Part shown: positions 52,053-61,124 of the stretch, in pieces
Numbering within the stretch: the first letter of the stretch is position 1
How the letters are laid out: the number at the start of each line of letters is the position of its first letter
Source: Umezawaea beigongshangensis
GTDB lineage: Bacteria; Actinomycetota; Actinomycetes; Mycobacteriales; Pseudonocardiaceae
Direction of reading: 5' to 3'
Assembly: GCF_016464305.1 (NCBI RefSeq)
Contig: NZ_JAEIOJ010000002.1
Location: 434,001 to 498,000, forward strand
DNA length: 64,000 nt
Made by a program: the position numbers and the translations under genes
The notes under the pieces: model-generated
Told to the model about the DNA's origin: nothing
Seen by the model: only the letters and a program-made list of their open reading frames with translations
The model's database searches: none

Positions 52053-53291
52053 CTACAGCTCCACGCCCAGCAGGGCGTCGACCGCCGCCCGGAGCAGCAC
52101 CGGTCCCGTCGGGTCGGAGCCGCCCGAGGTGGTGGCGTCGCGCGCCCAGGCGTCCACGGCGGCCAGCGCGCGCGGGGTGTCGAGGTCGTCGCCGAGGTGG
52201 TCGCGCAGCCGGGCCACGGTGTCCTCCGCGGCCGGGCCGGTGCTCCGCGCGACGGCGTCGCGCCACAGCGCGAGCCGCTCCTGCGCCCGCACGAGCAGGT
52301 CGTCCGTCCACGGCCGGTCCTCGCGGTAGTGCCCGGCGAGCAGGGCGAGGCGGACCGCGTTCGAGTCGACCCGCTCGGCCCTCAGCTTGGAGACGAACAC
52401 GAGGTTGCCGCGCGACTTCGACATCTTCTCGCCGTCGAGGCCGATCATCCCGGCGTGCACGTAGTGCCGCGCGAAGGGGCGCTCGCCGGTCAGCGCCTCG
52501 GCGTGCGCCGCGCTGAACTCGTGGTGCGGGAAGACCAGGTCGGACCCGCCGCCCTGCACGTCGAACGGCGTGCCGAGCCGGTTGAGGGCGATGGCGCTGC
52601 ACTCGATGTGCCAGCCGGGCCGCCCCTCCCCCAGCTCGGACGGCCAGGACGGCTCGCCGGGCCGTGCGGTGCGCCACAGCAGCGCGTCGAGCGGGTGCCG
52701 CTTGCCGGGACGGTCGGGATCGCCGCCGCGCTCGCCGAACAGGCGCAGCATCGTCTCCTGGTCGTAGTTCGACTCGTAGCCGAACCGGCCGGTCGCGGTG
52801 TGGTCGAAGTAGACGTCGGGGTGCTCTGGGTCGTCGACGCGGTAGGCGGAGCCGTCGGCGAGCAGCTTCCCGATGGCCTCGACGATCTCCGGGATCGCCT
52901 CGACCGCGCCCACGTACTGCCGCGGCGCGATGACCCGCAGCGCCTCCATGTCCTCGCGGAACAGGGCGGTCTCGCGCATGGCGAGCACGACCCAGTCGTC
53001 CTGGTCGCGCTCGGCGCGCTCCAGCAGCGGGTCGTCCACGTCGGTGACGTTCTGCACGTAGTGCACGTCGTGGCCGTTGTCCCGCCACACCCGGTTGACC
53101 AGGTCGAACGCCAGGTAGGTCGCGGCGTGGCCGAGGTGCGTGGCGTCGTAGGGGGTGATGCCGCAGACGTAGATCCCGGCGGTGGGGCCGGGGCTCGTGG
53201 GCCGGACCTCACCGGTCGACGTGTCGTACAGCCGCAACGGCCGGGGTTCGCCCGCGATCCGCGGCACGGGAGGGGATGACCAGGTCTGCAT
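52053..53291 (-). CDS. mshC: Cysteine:GlcN-Ins ligase of mycothiol synthesis
   Basis: 412 aa. Joins cysteine to 1-D-myo-inosityl-2-amino-2-deoxy-glucopyranoside in an ATP-dependent step of mycothiol formation. Class I tRNA-synthetase-like fold: [20 protein letters not shown] (HIGH motif), [26 protein letters not shown] with zinc ligands, [10 protein letters not shown], and KMSKS as [10 protein letters not shown]. It is recognised as MshC and not CysS by its start ([10 protein letters not shown]) and by THLGHA in the HIGH region. ATG 53291. Isolated from other mycothiol genes. Confidence 0.95.
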   Translation of the reverse strand: MQTWSSPPVPRIAGEPRPLRLYDTSTGEVRPTSPGPTAGIYVCGITPYDATHLGHAATYLAFDLVNRVWRDNGHDVHYVQNVTDVDDPLLERAERDQDDWVVLAMRETALFREDMEALRVIAPRQYVGAVEAIPEIVEAIGKLLADGSAYRVDDPEHPDVYFDHTATGRFGYESNYDQETMLRLFGERGGDPDRPGKRHPLDALLWRTARPGEPSWPSELGEGRPGWHIECSAIALNRLGTPFDVQGGGSDLVFPHHEFSAAHAEALTGERPFARHYVHAGMIGLDGEKMSKSRGNLVFVSKLRAERVDSNAVRLALLAGHYREDRPWTDDLLVRAQERLALWRDAVARSTGPAAEDTVARLRDHLGDDLDTPRALAAVDAWARDATTSGGSDPTGPVLLRAAVDALLGVEL

Positions 53292-53494
53292 GGTTCCGAC
53301 CCTAACCCCCGCCGCCGGAGGGGGAAGACCGTCCGCACCGCGGGACGGCGCGGGGGACGCCGTCGTCGGCTTCGCGGTCGTGGACGCCGTGCGGGCGGTG
53401 GTCACCGCCGAGCCCCCGCGCTCCCACCGGCGGCACGAGCGGACCGGGGGGGGCGGCGAGGCACCGGAGAAGCGGAATCACCCGGCCGGGGGCG

Positions 53495-53518
53495 GTTGGA
53501 GCGGGTGGTCGCGGGTAT
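53495..53518 (+). promoter_or_regulatory. SigB/SigF-type promoter of ctaD
   Basis: GTTG, 14 bases, GGGTAT (53513-53518), exact GGGTAY match, with a leader of about 30 bases before ATG 53557. Confidence 0.6.
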
Positions 53519-53556
53519 GGGCAGGGCGACGACCGCGTCGAACCCCGGGAGACGGA

Positions 53557-55329
53557 ATGACCACGCTGAGGCCGACTCCGGTGATCCCCCAGCCGGGAGC
53601 GCGCCACCCGCGCTCCAGGGGTTCGGTGCTGCTGAGCCTGCTGCGGACGACCGATCACAAGCAGATCGGCATCATGTACATGGTCACGTCGTTCGTCTTC
53701 TTCCTGCTGGGCGGCCTGATGGCGCTGGTCATGCGGGGCGAGCTGGCGCGGCCCGGAATGCAGTTCCTGTCGCAGGAGCAGTACAACCAGCTGTTCACGA
53801 TGCACGGCACGGTCATGCTGCTGCTGTACGCGACACCCATCGTCTTCGCCTTCGCCAACTTCGTCCTGCCGCTCCAGATCGGCTCGCCGGACGTGGCGTT
53901 CCCGCGGTTGAACGCCTTCTCCTACTGGCTGTTCCTGTTCGGCGGGCTGATCGTGGTGTCGTCGTTCCTGACCCCGGCCGGCGCCCCCGACTTCGGCTGG
54001 ACGGCCTACACGCCGCTGAGCCAGGGCGCCCACACGCCGGGCGTCGGAGCCGACCTGTGGATCGCCGGTCTCGCGGTCGGCGGTCTCGGCACGATCCTCG
54101 GCGCGGTCAACATGATCACCACGGTGACCTGCCTGCGCGCGCCCGGCATGACCCTGTTCCGGATGCCGATCTTCACCTGGAACATCCTGGTCACCAGCAT
54201 CCTGATCATCATCGCGTTCCCGATCCTGACCGCCGCGCTGTTCGGGCTGCTGGCCGACCGGCACCTCGGCGCCCACGTGTTCGACCCGGCCAACGGCGGG
54301 ACGATCCTCTACCAGCACCTGTTCTGGTTCTTCGGCCATCCCGAGGTCTACATCGTCGCGCTGCCGTTCTTCGGCATCGTCACGGAGATCCTGCCGGTGT
54401 TCAGCCGCAAGCCGCTGTTCGGCTACAAGGGCCTGGTCTACGCCACGGTCGCCATCGCCCTGTACTCCGTGGTCGTCTGGGCGCACCACATGTTCGCGAC
54501 CGGCGCCATCGCCATGCTGTTCTTCTCGGCGACGACGTTCATCATCGCCATTCCCACCGGCATCAAGTTCTTCAACTGGATCGGCACGATGTGGCGGGGG
54601 CAGATCACCCTGGAGAGCCCGATGCTGTTCAGCATCGGCTTCCTGGTGACGTTCCTGTTCGGCGGCCTCTCCGGCATCCTGCTGGCCTCGCCGCCCATCG
54701 ACTTCCACGTCCACGACACGTACTTCGTCGTCGCGCACTTCCACTACGTGCTGTTCGGGACGATCGTGTTCGCCACCTACGCGGGCATCTACTTCTGGTT
54801 CCCGAAGATGACCGGGCGGATGCTCGACGAGGGACTGGGCAAGCTGCACTTCTGGGGCACGTTCCTCGGTTTTCACGGCACGTTCCTCCTCCACCACTGG
54901 CTGGGCAGCCAGGGAATGCCGCGCCGCTACGCCGACTACCTGCCGAGCGACCACTTCACGAACCTCAACACGCTGTCCACGATCTTCGCGTTCCTGCTGG
55001 GGGCCTCGACGCTGCCGTTCATCTACAACGTGTTCCGCAGCTACCGCTACGGCGACCCGACGACCGTGGACGACCCGTGGGGCTTCGGCAACTCGCTGGA
55101 GTGGGCGACGACCTCTCCCCCGCCGCGGCACAACTTCACCGAGCTGCCGCGCATCCGCTCCGAGCGCCCCGCGTTCGAGCTGCACTACCCGCACATGATC
55201 GACCGGATGCGCGACGAGGCGCACTTCTCCATCACCAAGCGCAACCAGGACGACGTCGGGTCCGACCACGCCACCGAGGTCGGGCTGTCCGCCGAGCGCA
55301 GGCCGCAGAACGGCGAAGACCCGGAGTAG
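53557..55329 (+). CDS. ctaD: Cytochrome c oxidase subunit I, stand-alone copy
   Basis: 590 aa, twelve membrane helices. Binuclear-centre signatures: [14 protein letters not shown] (haem a ligand His), [20 protein letters not shown] (CuB His and cross-linked Tyr), WAHHMFATG, and [18 protein letters not shown] (haem ligands). The K- and D-channel residues appear conserved. A C-terminal extension of ~60 residues is charged. Neither subunit II, III nor haem genes are adjacent, so it probably joins subunits encoded elsewhere. GGGAG lies about 7 bases before ATG 53557. The stress-type promoter suggests induction in stationary phase. Confidence 0.93.
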   Translation: MTTLRPTPVIPQPGARHPRSRGSVLLSLLRTTDHKQIGIMYMVTSFVFFLLGGLMALVMRGELARPGMQFLSQEQYNQLFTMHGTVMLLLYATPIVFAFANFVLPLQIGSPDVAFPRLNAFSYWLFLFGGLIVVSSFLTPAGAPDFGWTAYTPLSQGAHTPGVGADLWIAGLAVGGLGTILGAVNMITTVTCLRAPGMTLFRMPIFTWNILVTSILIIIAFPILTAALFGLLADRHLGAHVFDPANGGTILYQHLFWFFGHPEVYIVALPFFGIVTEILPVFSRKPLFGYKGLVYATVAIALYSVVVWAHHMFATGAIAMLFFSATTFIIAIPTGIKFFNWIGTMWRGQITLESPMLFSIGFLVTFLFGGLSGILLASPPIDFHVHDTYFVVAHFHYVLFGTIVFATYAGIYFWFPKMTGRMLDEGLGKLHFWGTFLGFHGTFLLHHWLGSQGMPRRYADYLPSDHFTNLNTLSTIFAFLLGASTLPFIYNVFRSYRYGDPTTVDDPWGFGNSLEWATTSPPPRHNFTELPRIRSERPAFELHYPHMIDRMRDEAHFSITKRNQDDVGSDHATEVGLSAERRPQNGEDPE

Positions 55330-55427
55330 GCGTCCGAGCAGCGCAGGGGGCGCCCTCCATCCGAACGAACGCACCCCGAGCGGAACGTGGGAGTATCGAT
55401 GCTGTCACGCACCGTGTTCGGAGGGAG

Positions 55428-55634
55428 ATGAATGCCGTGCAGTCCCCCGCAGCTGCTCCGGTGTCCGACCTCGTGGACGTGACGGGGCTCGACCTCGCGC
55501 ACCTCGCGTCCGCCGACGACGAGACCCTCCTGTCCGCCGTTCGCGGACTGCGCGCCGCTCTGGGCCCGGCGCCCGTGCTCACCGAGGCGGGCACCCAGGA
55601 CCCCGGTGGAGTCGCGGCGGACCTCGAATGCTGA
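55428..55634 (+). CDS. 68-aa precursor-like peptide (candidate RiPP substrate)
   Basis: Small protein overlapping the HExxH hydroxylase gene by 7 bp. The middle (SDLVDVTGLDLAHLASADDE, residues 13-32, then TLLSAVRGLRAAL) resembles leader regions of FxSxx-COOH (FxsA-type) precursors. The C-terminal part LTEAGTQDPGGVAADLEC (51-68) would be the core, but it lacks the FxSxx ending. Asp58, Asp65 and the terminal Cys68 are notable. ATG 55428 follows GGAGGG closely; GTG 55437 is an alternative. It has no signal peptide. Confidence 0.6.
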   Translation: MNAVQSPAAAPVSDLVDVTGLDLAHLASADDETLLSAVRGLRAALGPAPVLTEAGTQDPGGVAADLEC

Positions 55635-57232
55635 CGCCGGGCGCGCAGCCCGGCACCCCGGCGCCCCGTCACACCCTGAGCTGGCCCGTCTTCGACGCGT
55701 TCGCCCGCGGCGCGCAGGACGAGCGGACCGTGCTCGCCCTGCGCGCCGCGCACCTGAGCAGACGCCTGCTGCTGCTCCGCGCCCTGCTCGACGAGGCCGG
55801 CGACCTCGGCGGCGCGCACGACGCCTGGGACCTGCTCGTCGCGGCGCAGCGCCGCGCCCCGGCCAGCACGACAGCCGTGCTGAGCCACCCGCCGACCGGC
55901 GTCTGGCTCGCCAGGACCCTGCGCAGACTGCGCGGCGACCTGGACGGGCCGGCGCCGCTGGAGGTGGAGGCCGGGCACCTGCACGCCGTCGCCGCGGCGG
56001 CCGCGGTCCGCGCGGGCCTGGAGTTCACCGCGCGCGTGCCCGTGCGGCGCGGCACCGCCGCGCTGCCCTCGCTGGGCCTCGCGCACGTCACCGGCGCGCG
56101 GCGGTGGGACACCGCGGAGGTGCGCCGCACAGCGGCCGGTCTGCGGGTCGGCCAGGTGGCGGTGCCGGAGGACCCGGCGCGGGACGCGCCCGGCTGGTGG
56201 GGCCTGCGCGTGCTGCGCGCGGAGTCCGCCGGACTGCGGCTGGAGGTGCCGCTGGACGACGTCGACCCCTACCGCGACTTCCGCCGCCCCCTCCTGCCGG
56301 CGCGGTTGCCCGCCGACGAGGTGGCGCGGTGGCGCTCGCTGCTGCGGGAGACGTGGGACCTGCTCGTGCGCGAGCAGCCGGACACCGCCCGCGCGCTGCG
56401 CCCCGGCCTGCTGTCGCTGGTGCCGCTGCACGGGACGACGGTCAGCGCGTCGGCCTCCGACGCCTTCGGCTGCACCGCGCTGCCCCGGCCGCACGACCCG
56501 GCGGAGTTCGCCGAGACCCTCCTGCACGAGTTCCAGCACTCCACCCTGCACGCCCTGCACGACCTCGTCCCGCTGCACCGCGACGACGGCGCGGCGCGGT
56601 TCTGCGCGCCGTGGCGCGAGGACCCCCGGCCGCTGGCCGGGCTGCTGCACGGGGCGTTCGCGTTCACCGCCGTCGCGGACTTCTGGCGGGTCCGCGCCAA
56701 CCGCCCCGGCCCCGACCCGAGGCGGCGCTGCGCCCGGCTCGCGTTCGCCCACCACCGGTCGCGGGTCGCCGCCGCGCTGGACGCGCTGCACGGCGAGCCC
56801 GGCCTGACCGCGGCGGGCGTCCGCCTGGTCGACGGCGTGCGCGAGCGGACGGAGAGCTGGCGCGACGAGGCCGTGCCTCCGGACGTGCTCGCCGTCGCCG
56901 GGACGATCACCGGCGAGCACCGGGCCAGGTGGCGCCTGCGGCACGCGCGCCCGGCGGCGGAGCGCACCGCCGAGCTGGCGCGGGCGTGGCTGGCCGCACC
57001 CGCGCCGCACGCCCCGGCCACCCGCGTGCCCGACCACGTGAACGAGGTGGCCCGCCTCCCCGCGGCGGACGAGCCGTGGATCTCCCTCGCCCTCGCCCTG
57101 CGCCACCGGGAGCACGACGACACCGTGCTGGAGCGTCCCGAGCTGGTCAGGGCCGTGTACCTGGAGGTGAGGGCCCGCAGCGGGCGCGCGCCGGACGTGC
57201 GGGCGCTCGCCGGGTGGCTCGCCGATCGCTGA
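55628..57232 (+). CDS. HExxH-type peptide beta-hydroxylase (RiPP maturase)
   Basis: 534 aa, cytoplasmic. It resembles the family annotated as HEXXH-motif / aKG-HExxH-type peptide beta-hydroxylase. The motif is HEFQH at 300-304 within ETLLHEFQHSTLHALHDL, which holds iron in this family. Other family features are LSWPVFDAFARG at the N-terminus and a SASASDAFGCTALPRP stretch before the motif. Related enzymes hydroxylate side chains of precursor peptides using 2-oxoglutarate. It overlaps the precursor-like gene by 7 bp and converges with the TPR gene. No radical SAM enzyme is nearby. C-terminal ~200 residues are Arg/Ala-rich helices. Confidence 0.8.
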   Translation: MLTPGAQPGTPAPRHTLSWPVFDAFARGAQDERTVLALRAAHLSRRLLLLRALLDEAGDLGGAHDAWDLLVAAQRRAPASTTAVLSHPPTGVWLARTLRRLRGDLDGPAPLEVEAGHLHAVAAAAAVRAGLEFTARVPVRRGTAALPSLGLAHVTGARRWDTAEVRRTAAGLRVGQVAVPEDPARDAPGWWGLRVLRAESAGLRLEVPLDDVDPYRDFRRPLLPARLPADEVARWRSLLRETWDLLVREQPDTARALRPGLLSLVPLHGTTVSASASDAFGCTALPRPHDPAEFAETLLHEFQHSTLHALHDLVPLHRDDGAARFCAPWREDPRPLAGLLHGAFAFTAVADFWRVRANRPGPDPRRRCARLAFAHHRSRVAAALDALHGEPGLTAAGVRLVDGVRERTESWRDEAVPPDVLAVAGTITGEHRARWRLRHARPAAERTAELARAWLAAPAPHAPATRVPDHVNEVARLPAADEPWISLALALRHREHDDTVLERPELVRAVYLEVRARSGRAPDVRALAGWLADR

Positions 57233-57250
57233 GGAACCGCCGCTCCGGCC

Positions 57251-60200
57251 TCAGGTCGACACCGGCTCCACGTCGCAGTCGGCCCGCGTCTGGCGCGCGA
57301 CCGCCCCGATCGCCGGGTGCAGGTCGCCCAGCGCGACCCGCAGCCGCGCCAGCACGTCGGCGTGCACCGCCTCCGCGTCCGGCACCCGTCCCAGCGCACG
57401 CAGGTCCAGCGCGGTGTTGGCCTCCGCCGACAGGGTCACCGGGTGGTCCGGCCCGAGCGCCACCCGCAACCCCGCCACCGCGTCCTCGCCCACCTCCAGC
57501 GCCGCGCCGACGTCCCCGCACCCGGCGAGGTCGCTCGCCAGGTTCACCCGGCAGGCCAGCGTGAACGGGTGCTGCGGGCCCAGCACGGCGATCATCCCGC
57601 GCAGCGCGCCCTCGTCGAGGTGCCGCGCCACCGCCACGTCGCCCCGCAGGCGGTGCGACACCGCGAGGTTGGTCCGGGTGGCCAGCGACCAGGGGTGCCC
57701 CTCACCGAGGTTGCGGCGGTAGCGGTGCCACACCACGCGCCCCAGTTCGATCGACTCCACCAGGTCACCGGCCAGGCGCAGGTCCACGGCGAGGTTCGCG
57801 GCGGCGGCCGTCGTGGCCGGGTGCTCGTCGCCGTGCAGCTCGCGCAGCCTGGTCAGCGCCTCCTCCGACAGCTTGCGCGCCGAGTCGTGGTCACCGGCCC
57901 TGCGCAGCACCGCGGCGAACGTGCGGATCGCCTGCGTCGTGTCCGGGTGGTCGTCGCCCAGCAGGTCCCGGTACCGGGCCAGGGTGCTCTCCTGCAACTC
58001 GGCCGCCTGCGCGTACTCCCCGCACTGGCGCAGGTCCAGCGCCAGGCTGTTCAGCGTCAGCAGGGTCCACCGGTGGTGCTCGCCCAGCACGCGCGCCTTG
58101 CGCAGCCAGGTGTCGCGGTCCACGTCCCGCGCCGCGGTGTACCTCCCGCACAGCCGCAGGCTCACCGCGTGGTTGTGCGCGGCGCTGAGGGCCTCGGCGT
58201 CGTCCTCGCCGAGCAGGTCGCGCAGCCGTCCCGCCACGTCCGCGTCGATGCGCAGGGCCGCGGCGAAGTCCCCCGTCGCGCGCAGGTCCGCCGCCAGCAC
58301 GCCGGCCATGCTCAGCGTGCGGCCGTCGTGCGGGCCGTACACCCGCCGCGCCACGTCCAGCGCGTGCGAGTTGACCGCCCTCGACCTGGTGGAGTCGCCC
58401 TCGTTGCGCAGCGCGATGCCGAGCTGCTTCGCCGCGGCCAGCGCGTCGGGGTGCTCCTCCCCCAGCCTGCGCGACCACGACTGGTGCACCTCCTCCGCGA
58501 GGGCCCGGCAGCCGGTGAAGTCGCCCCGCAGCCGCAGGAACACCACCTGGACCAGCACGAGACGCCGCACGAGCGGGTCGTCCGAGTCGATCGCCCGCGA
58601 CGCGCAGACGTGCGGCAGCAGTTCGGCGCAGCGCGGCCAGTCCCGCACGTCGGCCGGGTCGTGGGGGGCGCTGTCGGCGAGCACGAGGTGCGCCACGTGC
58701 CGCCGCGCCTCCCGCTCCCGCTCGGTCATCTCCTCCCGCACGACCAGCTGCACGAGGCGGTGGAACTGCACCGTGTCCGCCCGGTGGTCCAGCCGCGCCA
58801 GGCCGAAGCGGCTGATGTCGCGCACCGCCTTGCCCAGCAGGATCGGATCGGTCATGTCCTCGGAGTCCGCGACCGGGGAACGCAGTCTCGCCGAGGACAG
58901 CAGGCCGCGGTGGATCGGCTCCGGACCGAAGAACGAGCACACCCTCAGCAGCTCGAACGCCTCGGGGCTGCGCGCCCGCAGCCGGTCCAGGGAGACGTTC
59001 CACGCGGCGGCCACCGGCATCGGGTAGTCCACCGGGGCACCCGCGGCGAGCAGGTCCATCTGCTTGCGGCGGAACAGCTCCAGGTACTCCCGCGCCGGCA
59101 TCCCGGTCTCCACCCGCCACGCCGCCGCCTGCTCCAGGGCGAGCGGCAGGTCGCCGAGCACGTCGGCGATCCGGTCCGCGTCGTCCTCGGACAGGCCGCC
59201 CGCGCGGCGGCGCAGCAGCTGCGTGCTCTCCTCCCTGGTGAACAGGTCCACCTCGACGCCGAGCGCGACCGTGGACCACTGCGGGTTGCGCGAGGTGACC
59301 AGGACCCGGCCGCCGCCGGCGGGGAAGAACGGCCGCACGTCGCCGGGGCGGTCGGCGTTGTCGAACACCAGCAGCCAGCGGCCGTACGGCTGCCCGGTGC
59401 GCAGCGCCTCCAGCACGGCGGGCACGGCCGTCTCGGCGCTCCCGGCTCCGGGCAGGGACAACCGCTCGGCCAGCTCCACGAACGACGACCGCACCTGGGC
59501 CGGCCGGTGCGCGGGTATCCACCACACGAGGTCGTGGTCGGCGGCGTGCCGGTGCACGTGCTCCACCGCGATCTGCGTCTTGCCGATGCCGCCCATGCCG
59601 TGCAGGGCCGTGGGCCGGACGTCGGCGCCCGCGTGCGATCCGATGCCCGCGTGCAGCGCGTCGAGCAGCTCCTCCCGGCCGGTGAAGTTGACGTTGCGGC
59701 TGGGCACGCCGCCCCACACGGCCGGTGTGGCGCCGCGGTCGGCGGCCGTGGCCGGGGGACCGCTGCGCACCCCGCCGGCCCGCAGCCACGCGATCGTGCT
59801 GGTCTCCTTCACCGAGACCGGGACGCGCCGGAACGACGCGGCGTCCACGGCCGGGTAGTTGCGCACGACCTCGTCGAAGTACCACTCCGACACGGCGAGG
59901 ACGATCACGCCCGTGGTCCGGGCGAGCAGCTCCTTCAACGCGGGCGCCTCCAGCAGCCGGAACGCCAGGTTGAGGGCGTTGCCGTCGTGACCGTGCGCGT
60001 CGCGGCGCACCTCCCCGGCGTGCAGCGCGACCCGCAGGCGGATCTGCGCGCCGGGCGAGTGCGTCGAGTTGTACCGGCGGATCGCCGCGGCCAGCCGGTC
60101 GAGCAGCTGGTCCACCAGCAGCTCCTTGGGGATCTCCGGCGGCACGAGGACCATCACCCCGTCGCCGCGGTCCTCCCGCGTGCACGAGTCCCAGTCGGCG

Positions 60201-60925
60201 CGCGCGTCGGCGAAGGCGTCGGCCAGCGCGGTGTAGAGGCCGTCGCGCATCACCCTGCGGTGCTCTCCGGTGCGGTCGGCCCGCCCGAAGCCCTCGATGT
60301 CGACGACCAGGATCGACCGGTGCTCCGCCGCCGTGCGGTGCGCCTCGTCCGCCGCCTGCTCCCGGCCGGCCTCCGCCCGGAGCACCTCGGCCGGCTGCCG
60401 CAGCCAGGCGAAGCACGTCTCGTCGCGGTCGACGGGCACCCGCCGGTACGGCCCGCCCGCGGTGGGCGGGCCGTCGTCGGCGAACTGCTCCGAGCAGGCG
60501 ACGACCACGGGGCCGGGCGACTCGGTCACGGCGCGGTGCTCCGCGAGCGCCTCGGCCAGTTCCACCGCCCGCTCCACGTCCGCGTCGTGCCGCGCCAGGT
60601 GCAGCACGACGCGCAGCCGCAGCGCGACGACCGGGTCGACCTCGGTGTTGTGCTTGCGCACTCCGACGTCGAGGGCGTCGAGGAACCGCTCGACGAGCAC
60701 GTGCCGCCGCACGCACGCGGGCAGCACCACCGCCAGCCCCTCCCCGCGGTCGTAGCGCACGCAGTCGCCGAACTCGGTGCCCACGTCGGCCAGGGCGGCG
60801 GACAGCACGGCCCGCAGACCCCGCCGGGCGGCGGCGCGGTGTTCGGCGCTCCACCCCGGCCGGTCGAAACCGTCGACGTCGACCACCAGCACGCAACGGT
60901 GAACTGCACTCGATCGGAACTCCAC
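57251..60925 (-). CDS. Dual cyclase-like/NB-ARC/TPR protein (FxSxx-COOH system type)
   Basis: 1,224 aa. Two nucleotidyl-cyclase-like domains come first (~8-175 and ~203-380). The second keeps both metal Asp (209, 255) and the N319-x3-R323 pair; the first keeps Asp16 but has Glu62 for the second Asp and lacks the Asn/Arg pair. Then an NB-ARC ATPase (Walker A GMGGIGKT 443-450, WLLVFDNAD) and from ~770 about ten TPRs of the 42-residue type. NCBI-style annotation of similar proteins links them to FxSxx-COOH RiPP systems. GTG 60925 has GAGGTGCG upstream. Likely a signal-transducing ATPase of the peptide system. Confidence 0.8.
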   Translation of the reverse strand: MEFRSSAVHRCVLVVDVDGFDRPGWSAEHRAAARRGLRAVLSAALADVGTEFGDCVRYDRGEGLAVVLPACVRRHVLVERFLDALDVGVRKHNTEVDPVVALRLRVVLHLARHDADVERAVELAEALAEHRAVTESPGPVVVACSEQFADDGPPTAGGPYRRVPVDRDETCFAWLRQPAEVLRAEAGREQAADEAHRTAAEHRSILVVDIEGFGRADRTGEHRRVMRDGLYTALADAFADARADWDSCTREDRGDGVMVLVPPEIPKELLVDQLLDRLAAAIRRYNSTHSPGAQIRLRVALHAGEVRRDAHGHDGNALNLAFRLLEAPALKELLARTTGVIVLAVSEWYFDEVVRNYPAVDAASFRRVPVSVKETSTIAWLRAGGVRSGPPATAADRGATPAVWGGVPSRNVNFTGREELLDALHAGIGSHAGADVRPTALHGMGGIGKTQIAVEHVHRHAADHDLVWWIPAHRPAQVRSSFVELAERLSLPGAGSAETAVPAVLEALRTGQPYGRWLLVFDNADRPGDVRPFFPAGGGRVLVTSRNPQWSTVALGVEVDLFTREESTQLLRRRAGGLSEDDADRIADVLGDLPLALEQAAAWRVETGMPAREYLELFRRKQMDLLAAGAPVDYPMPVAAAWNVSLDRLRARSPEAFELLRVCSFFGPEPIHRGLLSSARLRSPVADSEDMTDPILLGKAVRDISRFGLARLDHRADTVQFHRLVQLVVREEMTEREREARRHVAHLVLADSAPHDPADVRDWPRCAELLPHVCASRAIDSDDPLVRRLVLVQVVFLRLRGDFTGCRALAEEVHQSWSRRLGEEHPDALAAAKQLGIALRNEGDSTRSRAVNSHALDVARRVYGPHDGRTLSMAGVLAADLRATGDFAAALRIDADVAGRLRDLLGEDDAEALSAAHNHAVSLRLCGRYTAARDVDRDTWLRKARVLGEHHRWTLLTLNSLALDLRQCGEYAQAAELQESTLARYRDLLGDDHPDTTQAIRTFAAVLRRAGDHDSARKLSEEALTRLRELHGDEHPATTAAAANLAVDLRLAGDLVESIELGRVVWHRYRRNLGEGHPWSLATRTNLAVSHRLRGDVAVARHLDEGALRGMIAVLGPQHPFTLACRVNLASDLAGCGDVGAALEVGEDAVAGLRVALGPDHPVTLSAEANTALDLRALGRVPDAEAVHADVLARLRVALGDLHPAIGAVARQTRADCDVEPVST

Positions 60926-61124
60926 CGCACCTCACACCCTCAAGTGGCAGCGATCCTCGTCTGGTCGTCCCGATTCTCGGTGCTGACGAGAAGGTCCTTG
61001 AGAAAGTGCGGCACTCGGACCCTGGAGATGGGGCCGATCGGCCCTGATCGCGGCGGACCACCCGTTCCAGTCCGTGCGCCCGTTCGCCGGGAGGGCGGAC
61101 GGGCGCACGGAGCAGGCGCGTCCG

